Part shown: piece by piece, positions 33,746 through 41,343 of the stretch | How positions within the stretch are numbered: position 1 is the stretch's first letter | How the letters are laid out: each line of letters starts with the position of its first letter | Assembly: GCF_031928785.1 (NCBI RefSeq) | Contig: NZ_JARQAL010000004.1 | Reading direction: 5' to 3' (one strand) | Source of the DNA: Enterococcus_C asini_A | Lineage (GTDB): Bacteria; Bacillota; Bacilli; Lactobacillales; Enterococcaceae | Length of the DNA stretch: 64,000 bases | The notes under the pieces: generated by a model | Seen by the model: the letters and a program-made list of their open reading frames with translations, nothing else | Told to the model about the DNA's origin: nothing | Database searches by the model: none | Made by a program: the position numbers and the translations under genes

Positions 33746-34396
33746 TTATTTCGTGAGGCGTAAGTGTTCGGCAAATTGATCCAAATTTTGTCGATTGGTC
33801 AATTGACGATTGCACTTGTCGCTGTCGATACAAATGTAATTGCCTCGCTTGGTATAAGTCCCTTCACTACCGGTTTTGGTGGTGGCCATAAATAACGCCA
33901 CATTGTCCTCGTGATGACAAAGGGTACAGATGTTTTTCTTCACTTCACTGGGGATGTTGCCACTGAGGCCAGTTAAGCGACCATTGGCGTAAAATAGCAA
34001 ATACTTTTTCTGACTACCTGGGTCATTCCAACCGATATACGTGTGTTCTCTCAGATCCAGTTGGTCTAAATCCGGCTGTTTTAGTTTTTTGACTTTACGA
34101 AAGGCTTTTTCGATTTGTTTAGCGCTGGGCTTCTCAAAGGGAATGACGAAAGCTTTGAAGTCTTCAAAATAACTTTCAGCTTTGGCCTTAGTGAGACGAG
34201 GATTTAGTATGAAAGCAATTAAGTCTTCCATGGCCGGGTCTTCGATGGGAACTGCGGTGCGGATTTTTTCCACGGCCAGGGCTTGCACAGTTGCTACGGT
34301 AGTTCTGTCATTTACCGATTGATAAGTATTGATAAGATCATGGACGATTTGGCGCAAGGCCATATACTGATCTGGGTGGATTGTTGGGTTTAGCAT
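33746..34396 (-). CDS. FusB/FusC-family EF-G-binding protein
   Basis: A 216-residue protein matching the EF-G-binding FusB/FusC family, whose members release EF-G from fusidic-acid-stalled ribosomes. The N-terminal half is a helical bundle; the C-terminal zinc domain has four Cys, C157-x2-C160 and C189-x5-C195, as in the treble-clef region, with EHTYIGWNDPGSQKKY before it. Chromosomal homologues occur widely in Firmicutes and do not all confer resistance. Its ribosome site AAAGGA is 10 nt from the ATG and is predicted to be buried in a leader hairpin. Confidence 0.88.
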   Translation of the reverse strand: MLNPTIHPDQYMALRQIVHDLINTYQSVNDRTTVATVQALAVEKIRTAVPIEDPAMEDLIAFILNPRLTKAKAESYFEDFKAFVIPFEKPSAKQIEKAFRKVKKLKQPDLDQLDLREHTYIGWNDPGSQKKYLLFYANGRLTGLSGNIPSEVKKNICTLCHHEDNVALFMATTKTGSEGTYTKRGNYICIDSDKCNRQLTNRQNLDQFAEHLRLTK

Positions 34397-34402
34397 ATTG
34401 TT

Positions 34403-34448
34403 GGATTCCTTTCTTCAAACCACTGATACGAAGAAGAATCCGTATCAG
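34403..34448 (-). promoter_or_regulatory. competing hairpins of a translational attenuator
   Basis: On the minus strand CTGATACG (34441-34448) pairs with CGTATCAG (34423-34430). Alternatively GGATTCTTCTTC (34430-34441) pairs with GAAGAAAGGAATCC (34403-34416), 12 bp with a 2-nt bulge, which buries the AAAGGA ribosome site. The two stems share bases and exclude one another. Confidence 0.65.
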
Positions 34449-34449
34449 A

Positions 34450-34491
34450 CTAACAGACAACAGCCACCGCTTTAGAAGATAGGTCGTTCAC
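34450..34491 (-). CDS. 13-codon leader peptide of the FusB-type gene
   Basis: GTG at 34489-34491 opens a short frame encoding MNDLSSKAVAVVC, ending at TAG 34450-34452. It has a near-perfect Shine-Dalgarno, AAGGAGGTGA (34498-34507), 6 nt upstream, which is better than that of the main gene. The stop is 1 nt from the first attenuator arm. The layout resembles drug-inducible leaders of erm, cat and fusB-type genes. Confidence 0.65.
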   Translation of the reverse strand: MNDLSSKAVAVVC

Positions 34492-34521
34492 CTTCAATCA
34501 CCTCCTTGTAAATTCTTAAGT

Positions 34522-34549
34522 ATCATATCACGTTTAAGGCTAGATGCAA
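34522..34549 (-). promoter_or_regulatory. promoter of the FusB-type transcript
   Basis: TTGCAT (34544-34549 on minus) and TATGAT (34522-34527) separated by 16 bp; start of transcription expected near 34515, giving a leader of about 120 nt. Confidence 0.65.
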
Positions 34550-34683
34550 GGGGATTGTTTTGTTTTTGAAAAAGTTTCAATTGTTTTCATGGAAAGTGTT
34601 TTTTTTCTGTCGATGATTTTTTGCACTGCATCTGGTTTTTTCTCTTTGAACAAGGTATGCTTACTAACGAAGGAGTGAAAGTC

Positions 34684-35421
34684 ATGTTTGATGTGGAGCG
34701 CGTTCAGTCGCTAAATGAGTTGGAAATGGTAGTCTATCGTTATATTATGGAGCATTTTGAGAACTTGGGACATTTGACCATTCGAGAACTGGCAGAAGTT
34801 GCCCATGTCTCTACTTCCACTATTTTACGCACGTTAAGCAAACTAGGCTTTGCCGGCTTTTCGGAATTTAAATACTTTTTAAAGGAAGAACAATTAAAAA
34901 AACAGCAGTCCTATGACTATTTTTATGATGCCACGGTGCAAGTCAACACCTTCTTGAAAAAGCTTAACGATGAAAGTTATCAGACTCTTTTGGCCCCTGC
35001 TGTGGAGATGATTTTAAACAGCCGTCATATTATTTTTACAGGTCTTGGTACGAGTGGGATGTTAGGGGCTTATGGTAGTCGTTATTTTTCTAACTTGGAG
35101 TTAAATGCGTATTCTTTATCGGATCCTTTTGCGCCGATTCCCCCCAGAGGCTTGGAAAATACTTTGGTGATTTTGTTGTCGGTTTCCGGTGAAACGGATC
35201 GGATGATTGAACAATTGCGAGACTTTAAACGTTATGGCGCTAAAACCTTAAGCATTACCAACAATGAAAATTCCACCATTGCCCGTATGGCAGATTACAA
35301 TATTTCTTATTATATGCCAGAAGTCGGAAGCCCCAGAGAAGCTCATTTGAATCTGACTACTCAAGTGCCAGTAGTGGCATTAATCGAAATTTTAGCCCAA
35401 CAAGTGGCCAAGCAACTCTAA
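34684..35421 (+). CDS. RpiR/MurR-family regulator
   Basis: A 245-residue RpiR-type regulator: N-terminal HTH (LTIRELAEVAHVSTSTILRTLSKLGF) and C-terminal SIS domain (IFTGLGTSGMLGAYGSRYF, ILLSVSGETDRMIEQL), which senses sugar phosphates. ATG 34684 is chosen because AAGGAG lies 9 nt upstream; a longer frame lacks one. It is followed by an EIIC permease and a GH1 phospho-glycosidase, so it probably controls beta-glucoside use. Confidence 0.9.
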   Translation: MFDVERVQSLNELEMVVYRYIMEHFENLGHLTIRELAEVAHVSTSTILRTLSKLGFAGFSEFKYFLKEEQLKKQQSYDYFYDATVQVNTFLKKLNDESYQTLLAPAVEMILNSRHIIFTGLGTSGMLGAYGSRYFSNLELNAYSLSDPFAPIPPRGLENTLVILLSVSGETDRMIEQLRDFKRYGAKTLSITNNENSTIARMADYNISYYMPEVGSPREAHLNLTTQVPVVALIEILAQQVAKQL

Positions 35422-35452
35422 AACAAACAGCCAAATTGTTTGTTTTTTTGTT
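35422..35452 (+). terminator. terminator after the RpiR-type gene
   Basis: AACAAACAGCCAAATTGTTTG can fold with AACAAA/TTGTTTG arms and runs into TTTTTTT. Confidence 0.6.
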
Positions 35453-35511
35453 TGGAACATGTTTCTAAACCCCGTACAGCTATCGCAATGTTATCGGTTA
35501 CAAGTTATGAT

Positions 35512-35553
35512 AAAGGTGTCAATTGGTCCGGCCGGCCAGATACACCTTTTTTT
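35512..35553 (+). terminator. terminator-like hairpin in the leader of the second EIIC
   Basis: AAAGGTGT (35512-35519) pairs with ACACCTTT (35542-35549) around a GC-rich loop (GGTCCGGCCGGCCA), followed by a T-run. Since a TATGAT lies just before it, it is either a second terminator for readthrough or a leader attenuator. Confidence 0.5.
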
Positions 35554-35596
35554 AGTTTTCCTGCAATTATCTAAGAATGAAAAGGAGAAAAAAACT

Positions 35597-36868
35597 ATGA
35601 ATCAGTGGATTAATGAAAAACTTTTGCCGCCGGTATTAAAATTTGTTAACACTAAAGCCATCACCGCTTTGCGAAATGGGATGCTTTACACCATGCCCTT
35701 TACCATTGTGGGTTCAATTTTCTTGCTTTTAGCCAACTTTCCTGTAGAAGGCGTTAGCAAGTGGGTGACTGACAGTGGCCTTGCGGAATATTTCAATGAA
35801 GCCTTTGGAGCATCCTTTGCTATTATGGCGATTTTCGCAGTAGTCGGGATTGCTTACTCTTATGTAAAAGACGATGGTTATGAAGGCTTGCCAGCTGGGA
35901 TGATTGCCTTAGTGGTCTTCTTATTAACCCAACGTTCTAATGTGACGGATGCTGAGTCTGGGGTTACGATTGGCAATGTCATTAACAAAACTTGGACAGG
36001 CGGTCAAGGGATGATCGCAGCTATTTTAGTTGGTTTGTTTGTGGGCTGGGCCTATGTCTGGTTTTTACGCCGGGATATTCGGATCAAATTACCAGAACAA
36101 GTCCCAACCAATGTAGCTAACTCCTTTACTGCTTTGATTCCGGCGGCGGTCATCATCATCGTAGCTTTAATCATTTATGCAGTCTTTGATGCGTTATTAA
36201 ATACCACAGTGGTAGAATGGATTTACAAAGTGATTCAAAGCCCAATGCAAGGAGTAACGGATTCTCTTGGTGGCGCGATTATGATTGGCTTCTTAGTACC
36301 ATTCTTATGGTTTTTTGGGGTTCACGGTTCTACTATTGTGGGCGGAATCATGGGGCCTATCTTGCAAGCCAATTCTTTGGAAAACTCCGATATTATCAAT
36401 GCCGGCAAAGAATTGACCATTGCCAATGGCGGACACATTGTGACACAACAATTCATGGATCAATTCACCACAGTAACTGGTGCGGGGATGACCATTGGGA
36501 TTGTGATTTACATGGTCTTATTGGCTCGTTCTGCTCAATACAAACAATTAGGGCGTTTGTCCTTAGTACCAGCACTCTTTAATATCAATGAACCGATTAT
36601 CTTTGCTACACCAATTGTAATGAACCCAATTATGGCCTTGCCATTTATCTTGATACCAGTGGTTTCTTCCGTTGTGACTTACTTTGCCTTATACACTGGC
36701 TTAGTACCATTGTTCACCGCAGTGCAAGTGCCTTGGACGACACCGCCGATTATTTCCGGATTCTTAGTAGGAGGCTGGCGCACTGCGTTATTACAAGCAG
36801 TGGTTTTAGGCATCGGATTCTTACTGTACTTGCCATTTATCCGCAAAGCTGACCAATTGAACTATTAA
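35597..36868 (+). CDS. PTS EIIC permease, cellobiose type
   Basis: A 423-residue EIIC of the Lac/Cel family with multiple membrane helices, FLWFFGVHGSTIVGG and LFNINEPIIFATPIVMNP. Like the permease at 12400, it has no attached or neighbouring IIA/IIB. ATG 35597 follows AAAGGAG. The frame ends at TAA 36866-36868, but the same frame stays open for another 18 codons to TAG 36923-36925 (see separate entry), so the protein may be C-terminally shortened. Substrate likely a beta-glucoside, given the GH1 gene that follows. Confidence 0.9.
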   Translation: MNQWINEKLLPPVLKFVNTKAITALRNGMLYTMPFTIVGSIFLLLANFPVEGVSKWVTDSGLAEYFNEAFGASFAIMAIFAVVGIAYSYVKDDGYEGLPAGMIALVVFLLTQRSNVTDAESGVTIGNVINKTWTGGQGMIAAILVGLFVGWAYVWFLRRDIRIKLPEQVPTNVANSFTALIPAAVIIIVALIIYAVFDALLNTTVVEWIYKVIQSPMQGVTDSLGGAIMIGFLVPFLWFFGVHGSTIVGGIMGPILQANSLENSDIINAGKELTIANGGHIVTQQFMDQFTTVTGAGMTIGIVIYMVLLARSAQYKQLGRLSLVPALFNINEPIIFATPIVMNPIMALPFILIPVVSSVVTYFALYTGLVPLFTAVQVPWTTPPIISGFLVGGWRTALLQAVVLGIGFLLYLPFIRKADQLNY

Positions 36869-36925
36869 GAAACTGGTAAAACGCCAGAACAAGCGGCAGA
36901 AGCTATGGAAACAGCAACAAAATAG
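36869..36925 (+). other. open C-terminal extension beyond the EIIC stop codon
   Basis: After the TAA, codons in the same frame read ETGKTPEQAAEAMETATK and end at TAG. The composition (acidic, Ala-rich, helical) is what a cytoplasmic EIIC tail looks like. A single change of CAA to TAA would explain it. Confidence 0.5.
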
Positions 36926-36970
36926 CCCGTTCACCTCTTAGGTAACGAGTTTGGAAGGATGGAAGAAGTG

Positions 36971-38401
36971 ATGAGTATTTTACGAAATGACTTTTTATGG
37001 GGCGGCGCAGTTGCCGCCCATCAATTGGAAGGGGGCTGGCAAGAAGGCGGCAAAGGGGTTAGTGTAGCCGATGTGATGACCAAAGGAGCCCATGGGCAAC
37101 CACGACAAATAACCGACGGCGTTCAACCTGGCTACCATTATCCCAATCATCATGCCATTGACTTTTACCACCGTTACAAAGAAGATGTGGCTTTGTTTGC
37201 TGAATTAGGCATTAATTGTTTCCGGACTTCTATTGCCTGGAGTCGGATTTTTCCCAAAGGAGACGAATTAGAGCCTAACGAAGAAGGGTTGAAGTTTTAC
37301 GACGATCTCTTTGCCGAATGTCAAAAAAATGGGATTGAACTAGCCATTACATTATCCCACTTTGAAATGCCTTATCATCTCGTAACGGAGTACGGCGGCT
37401 GGCGCAATCGGAAAACCATTGAATTCTTCTTGCGCTTTGCTAGAGTCTGCTTTAATCGTTATAAAGGGATCGTGAAGTATTGGATGACCTTTAATGAGAT
37501 TAACAATCAGGCAAATTACCAAGAAGATTTTGCTCCCTTTACCAACTCTGGCTTGAAATATGAACCAGGAGAAGATCGGGAAGCCATCATGTACCAAGCA
37601 GCTCATTATGAACTGGTTGCTTCTGCAAAAGCAGTAGCACTGTGTCATCAAATTGATCCCGATGCTAAAATTGGTTGTATGATTGCCATGGTGCCGATTT
37701 ATCCTTATTCCTGTAGCCCAGATGATATGATGGCGGCAACGACTGCTATGCATCGTCGCTATTGGTTTACTGATGTGCATTGTAAAGGTCATTACCCTAA
37801 TTACATGAATCGCTATTTTGAGCGTAGTAAGATTGATTTGGATATTACCAAAGAAGATTTAATGGACTTACGAGAAGGAACCGTCGATTACATCGGCTTT
37901 AGTTACTACATGTCCTTCGTGGTCAATGGAAAAGACAAAGCGCCGGTCTATGATTATGATGAAGCCCAAGACTTGGTGAAAAATCCTTACGTGCCTGCTT
38001 CTGACTGGGGCTGGCAAATTGACCCTACTGGCTTGCGTTATTCTCTAAACTGGTTTGCCGATCGGTATGATTTGCCGTTGTTCATCGTGGAAAATGGTTT
38101 TGGGGCTGTAGATGAAGTGGATGAGGAAGGTAAGATTCATGACCAATACCGCATTGACTACTTGAAAGCTCACTTAGCCGCGATGAAAGACGCAGTGAAT
38201 TACGACGGAGTAGATGTGATTGGCTACACACCTTGGGGCTTTATTGATTTAGTATCTGCCGGCACTGGAGAAATGAAAAAACGCTACGGCATGATTTATG
38301 TAGACTTAGACGATTACCTACAAGGCAGCGGCAATCGTAGCAAAAAAGACTCCTTTAGTTGGTATCAAAAAGTGATTGAAAGTAATGGAGAACAGTTATA
38401 A
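36971..38401 (+). CDS. 6-phospho-beta-glucosidase, GH1
   Basis: A 476-residue GH1 enzyme that hydrolyses phosphorylated beta-glucosides delivered by a PTS. The acid/base Glu is in TFNEIN and the nucleophile Glu in FIVENGFG; the GGAVAAHQLEGGW start and a C-terminal KKRYGMIYVD are typical of phospho-specific members. ATG 36971 is preferred, having GGAAGAAG about 3-5 nt upstream, while ATG 36959 sits on top of its site. It forms an operon with the EIIC. Confidence 0.94.
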   Translation: MSILRNDFLWGGAVAAHQLEGGWQEGGKGVSVADVMTKGAHGQPRQITDGVQPGYHYPNHHAIDFYHRYKEDVALFAELGINCFRTSIAWSRIFPKGDELEPNEEGLKFYDDLFAECQKNGIELAITLSHFEMPYHLVTEYGGWRNRKTIEFFLRFARVCFNRYKGIVKYWMTFNEINNQANYQEDFAPFTNSGLKYEPGEDREAIMYQAAHYELVASAKAVALCHQIDPDAKIGCMIAMVPIYPYSCSPDDMMAATTAMHRRYWFTDVHCKGHYPNYMNRYFERSKIDLDITKEDLMDLREGTVDYIGFSYYMSFVVNGKDKAPVYDYDEAQDLVKNPYVPASDWGWQIDPTGLRYSLNWFADRYDLPLFIVENGFGAVDEVDEEGKIHDQYRIDYLKAHLAAMKDAVNYDGVDVIGYTPWGFIDLVSAGTGEMKKRYGMIYVDLDDYLQGSGNRSKKDSFSWYQKVIESNGEQL

Positions 38402-38408
38402 ATGAATG

Positions 38409-38452
38409 AAAACAATCCGCCTGGAGCAATTCCTCTAGGCGGATTGTTTTTT
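38409..38452 (+). terminator. terminator after the GH1 gene
   Basis: AAAACAATCCGCCT (38409-38422) pairs with AGGCGGATTGTTTT (38437-38450), followed by TT. Confidence 0.92.
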
Positions 38453-38455
38453 ATC

Positions 38456-38484
38456 AAAAAAAGAGTGATCCTAAAAGATCACTC
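38456..38484 (-). terminator. terminator of tRNA-Leu
   Basis: GAGTGATC (38463-38470) and GATCACTC (38477-38484), with seven A (38456-38462) forming the T-run in leftward reading. Confidence 0.9.
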
Positions 38485-38489
38485 AAGAA

Positions 38490-38573
38490 TGCGGCCGAGA
38501 AGACTCGAACTTCCACGGTATTGCTACCACTAGCGCCTGAAGCTAGCGCGTCTGCCAATTCCGCCACGACCGC
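38490..38573 (-). tRNA. tRNA-Leu (CAG)
   Basis: An 84-nt class II tRNA. The acceptor arms GCGGTCG and CGGCCGC pair (one G-U), the anticodon stem CTAGC/GCTAG holds loop TTCAGGC (anticodon CAG), a long variable arm follows, and the T-loop reads TTCGAGT. CCA is not encoded. It decodes CUG and stands alone with its own promoter and terminator. Confidence 0.95.
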
Positions 38574-38587
38574 AAAGCTGTAAGATT

Positions 38588-38616
38588 AGGATAACGGAAG
38601 CTTTAAAATTTTGCAA
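38588..38616 (-). promoter_or_regulatory. promoter of tRNA-Leu
   Basis: TTGCAA (38611-38616) and TATCCT (38588-38593) in leftward reading, 17-bp spacer. Confidence 0.65.
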
Positions 38617-38678
38617 GGAATAGCCAGTGGGATTCTTTTAGTCACAGCTTGGCAAGAAAAAATTGTTTTTATTTACCC

Positions 38679-38708
38679 TAGACAAATAGGCGGGCAGATA
38701 GGTAGAAT
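38679..38708 (+). promoter_or_regulatory. promoter of the membrane protein at 38758
   Basis: TAGACA (38679-38684), 18-bp spacer, TAGAAT (38703-38708). Confidence 0.55.
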
Positions 38709-38757
38709 GAAGTATTGAATTCATTTAAGAAATTGAGATTGATAAAGGAGTGAGCTC

Positions 38758-39252
38758 GTGAAGGAAAAGGAAATTTATACAAAAAGAGCCAAGACTTGGA
38801 ATTTTTTCCTGATTATTTTAACGATAATTACCACATTGATTAACCTAATAGGAATCCCCGGGACTTTAAATCCCCAGCGCTCGGCTTATGATACCTATGA
38901 AAAAGCTGGTTTAGATGCAGATAAAATGTTTCAACACGCCAATACTTTACCTGTAAAACTGGTCTTTGTCATTGGCTTAGTCTTGTCCATTGGTTTATTG
39001 ATAAGTTATTTCCAAGCCAATAAAAAATTGAAAAATAAGGAACTACCTACAAAAGCACCTTATTTAATTCTGATTGGTTGGCAAGCTGTCAATCTACTTT
39101 TTAATGCTTTTTACAATCCCACTGGAATGAATTTAGTAGCTAGCAATGGCATTCTTTCGGTAGTGACCATGTATTTGATTGCCTGCATTCCGCCTTTTGT
39201 AGTGCTTTATAATTTGAAACAAGCAGAAAAAAGCCACGGAAAACTGTACTGA
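38758..39252 (+). CDS. hypothetical membrane protein, 164 aa
   Basis: I do not recognise a family. Four hydrophobic helices are visible: about residues 14-34 (FFLIILTIITTLINLIGI), 69-86, 101-122 and 133-151. The first extracytoplasmic loop (NPQRSAYDTYEKAGLDADKMFQHA) is polar. It starts with GTG after AAGGAGTGAG. It has its own promoter, lies between tRNA-Leu and an FNT channel and shows no operon partner. Confidence 0.75.
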   Translation: MKEKEIYTKRAKTWNFFLIILTIITTLINLIGIPGTLNPQRSAYDTYEKAGLDADKMFQHANTLPVKLVFVIGLVLSIGLLISYFQANKKLKNKELPTKAPYLILIGWQAVNLLFNAFYNPTGMNLVASNGILSVVTMYLIACIPPFVVLYNLKQAEKSHGKLY

Positions 39253-39271
39253 TTGTTGACTGGCGGTGTTT

Positions 39272-39302
39272 AGGAGCTTTCTTATGAAGGCTTCTTTTTT
39301 TG
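39272..39302 (+). terminator. terminator after the membrane protein gene
   Basis: GGAGCTTTC and GAAGGCTTC with a TTAT loop form a short stem followed by seven T. Confidence 0.6.
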
Positions 39303-39361
39303 CTTCAAAATTTCTAATTTCAAATAATTTGAGGAAATTGTGCTTTTTGTAACAAATGTGG

Positions 39362-39389
39362 TTGCATTTCTTTGAAAAATCCGTAAAGT
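39362..39389 (+). promoter_or_regulatory. possible promoter of the second FNT gene
   Basis: TTGCAT (39362-39367), 16-bp spacer, TAAAGT (39384-39389). Confidence 0.45.
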
Positions 39390-39422
39390 AGGTAGCGTGT
39401 TATTTTAGAGAGGAGCAATTAT

Positions 39423-40184
39423 ATGTTTTCACCTGCAGAAATTGTTGATATTAGTATCGACAATGGCATCAAAAAGATTCAAAAACCTTTGTTGGCAAAA
39501 TTAATTTTAGGCTTTATCGGCGGTGCGATGATTTCATTAGGCTATTTAGCTTATATTCGGGTTTCCGCCTCCATCCCTGAAAGTTTAGCCAGTGTCCAAG
39601 CTTTTGTGGGAGCCAGTGTTTTCCCTATTGGTTTGATTGTCATTTTAATGGCTGGCGGGGAGTTGATTACTGGTAATATGATGGCGGTCAGTATCGCTTT
39701 TATGGACAAAAAAATCAGCTTCAAAGACTTGCTGATTAACTTTTTGACCATTACTTTGGCTAATTTGGTAGGAGCGTTATTTGTCGCTTATTTCTTCGGT
39801 CATTTAGTCGGTCTAACTCATAGCGGAGTCTACATGGAGCAATTGCTTAGCTTAGCCCACCATAAGACAGAAGCTACTTGGCTACAAGCGATTTTCTCTG
39901 GTATCGGCTGTAACTGGTTTGTGGGATTAGGTTTGTGGTTGTGCTATGGGGCGAAAGATGGTGCTGGTAAGATTATGGGTATCTGGTTTCCCGTGATGGT
40001 CTTTGTAGCCATCGGTTTTCAGCATAGTGTGGCCAATTGTTTTGTGATTCCCGCTGCAATTTTCGAAGGCCAAGGAACGTGGCTTGAGTTTCTCCACAAT
40101 TTTGTTTTTGTTTACTTAGGCAATATTATCGGTGGGGCAATTTTTGTTTCTGGATTTTATTATGCAAGTTACAAACATCATTAA
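39423..40184 (+). CDS. formate/nitrite transporter (FNT) family channel, second copy
   Basis: A 253-residue FNT-like channel with six membrane helices, an omega-loop-like GGELITGNMM, GIGCNWFVGLGLW and a conserved VGFQHSVANCF-like segment (reading AIGFQHSVANCF) with the His that gates FNT pores; the final GNIIGGAIFVSGFYY is typical. It is closer to the FocA/NirC pattern than the copy at 1242, which lacks that His context (there GYEHVIANF). Substrate unknown: formate, nitrite or lactate. GAGGAG precedes the ATG; single-gene unit. Confidence 0.9.
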   Translation: MFSPAEIVDISIDNGIKKIQKPLLAKLILGFIGGAMISLGYLAYIRVSASIPESLASVQAFVGASVFPIGLIVILMAGGELITGNMMAVSIAFMDKKISFKDLLINFLTITLANLVGALFVAYFFGHLVGLTHSGVYMEQLLSLAHHKTEATWLQAIFSGIGCNWFVGLGLWLCYGAKDGAGKIMGIWFPVMVFVAIGFQHSVANCFVIPAAIFEGQGTWLEFLHNFVFVYLGNIIGGAIFVSGFYYASYKHH

Positions 40185-40197
40185 GCATTTTTTGTGA

Positions 40198-40226
40198 AGC
40201 CGGGGCAGTTGCTCTGGCTTTTTTGT
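40198..40226 (+). terminator. terminator after the second FNT gene
   Basis: AAGCCGGGGCAG and CTCTGGCTTTTTT form a stem with mismatches and a T-run. Confidence 0.65.
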
Positions 40227-40309
40227 AAAGTTCAATTATCAGATTTTTCAATCATTAATATCTTTTTGGAGGCTAGCTATAGTATAATTTTATAAAAAGG
40301 AGTGATGGA

Positions 40310-41281
40310 ATGATTCGAGTAGCGATTGTGGGGTATGGGAATTTAGGCCGCGGGGTGGAATTGGCCTTGAAACAAAGCCCGGATATGAGCTTAGTGGGAA
40401 TTTTCACTCGTCGTTTGCCAGAACAAGTGAAAACGAAAGGCGCCAAAGCTTATGCCATGGAAGAATTACGAGGAAAAAAAGAGGAGATTGATGTTTGTAT
40501 TTTATGTGGCGGCTCAGCCACGGATTTACCCGAACAGACACCAGATTTAACCAAAGATTTTAATACGGTGGACAGTTTTGATACCCATGCAAAAATTCCT
40601 GAGCACTTTGAGAAAGTGGATCAAGTGGCGAAAGCTAGTCAAACGGTCTCAGTGATTTCGACTGGCTGGGATCCGGGGCTTTTTAGTTTAAATCGATTGT
40701 ATGCCCAAAGTATTTTGCCACAAGGGGAAACCTATACTTTTTGGGGAAAAGGAGTTAGTCAAGGTCATTCCGATGCTTTGCGCCGGATACCCGGTGTGGC
40801 AGATGCCACTCAGTATACGATTCCCAATCGTGAAGTAATTGCAGCGCTAAAAGACGGACAGGAATTAGCGTTGACTACCCGTGACAAGCATTTCCGTCAA
40901 TGTTTTGTGGTTTTAGAAGATGAGGCAGATGAGGAAAAGGTGCGCCAAGCAATCGTCACCATGCCTAATTATTTTGCCGATTACGATACGGAAGTGAACT
41001 TTATTTCCCAAAAAGAATTGGATAAAGAACACAAAGCTATGCCCCATGGCGGTACGGTTTTGCATAGAGGAAAAACTGGACCGCAGACTCAGCAAGTGAT
41101 CGAGTACACCTTAGATTTGGACAGCAATCCAGAATTCACCGCCAGTGTCTTAGTGGCTTACGCTAGAGCCTGCGCTCGTTTAGCCAAAGAAGGCCAATCT
41201 GGTGCTTTTACTGTCTTAGATATTGCACCGAAGTATTTGTCGCCACTAGCAGATAGTACTTTACGAAAGGATTTGCTATAA
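40310..41281 (+). CDS. ddh: meso-diaminopimelate D-dehydrogenase
   Basis: A 323-residue Ddh, which aminates tetrahydrodipicolinate directly to meso-diaminopimelate with NADPH. The Rossmann motif VAIVGYGNLGRGVE, CILCGGSATDLPEQ, FNTVDSFDTHA, STGWDPGLFSLNR and the substrate-binding HGGTVLHRG segment are present. The one-step pathway has patchy distribution and enterococci usually use L-Lys peptidoglycan, so it most likely serves lysine synthesis. No other lysine gene is adjacent. AAAGGAG precedes the ATG. Confidence 0.93.
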   Translation: MIRVAIVGYGNLGRGVELALKQSPDMSLVGIFTRRLPEQVKTKGAKAYAMEELRGKKEEIDVCILCGGSATDLPEQTPDLTKDFNTVDSFDTHAKIPEHFEKVDQVAKASQTVSVISTGWDPGLFSLNRLYAQSILPQGETYTFWGKGVSQGHSDALRRIPGVADATQYTIPNREVIAALKDGQELALTTRDKHFRQCFVVLEDEADEEKVRQAIVTMPNYFADYDTEVNFISQKELDKEHKAMPHGGTVLHRGKTGPQTQQVIEYTLDLDSNPEFTASVLVAYARACARLAKEGQSGAFTVLDIAPKYLSPLADSTLRKDLL

Positions 41282-41343
41282 GAAAGCGATTACTCCAAGA
41301 ATCATTAGGAATGTGGTATCCTTAAGAAAAGGAGGGGATTTAC

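Noticed and set aside
35459..35553. BglG-type ribonucleic antiterminator in the leader of the second EIIC
   Set aside because: The hairpin with T-run is there, but no RAT-like sequence overlaps it and the adjacent regulator is of the RpiR type, not BglG.
40310..41281. Classification of the organism as DAP-type wall from ddh
   Set aside because: Ddh can serve lysine synthesis alone; no wall-type conclusion is possible from this gene.
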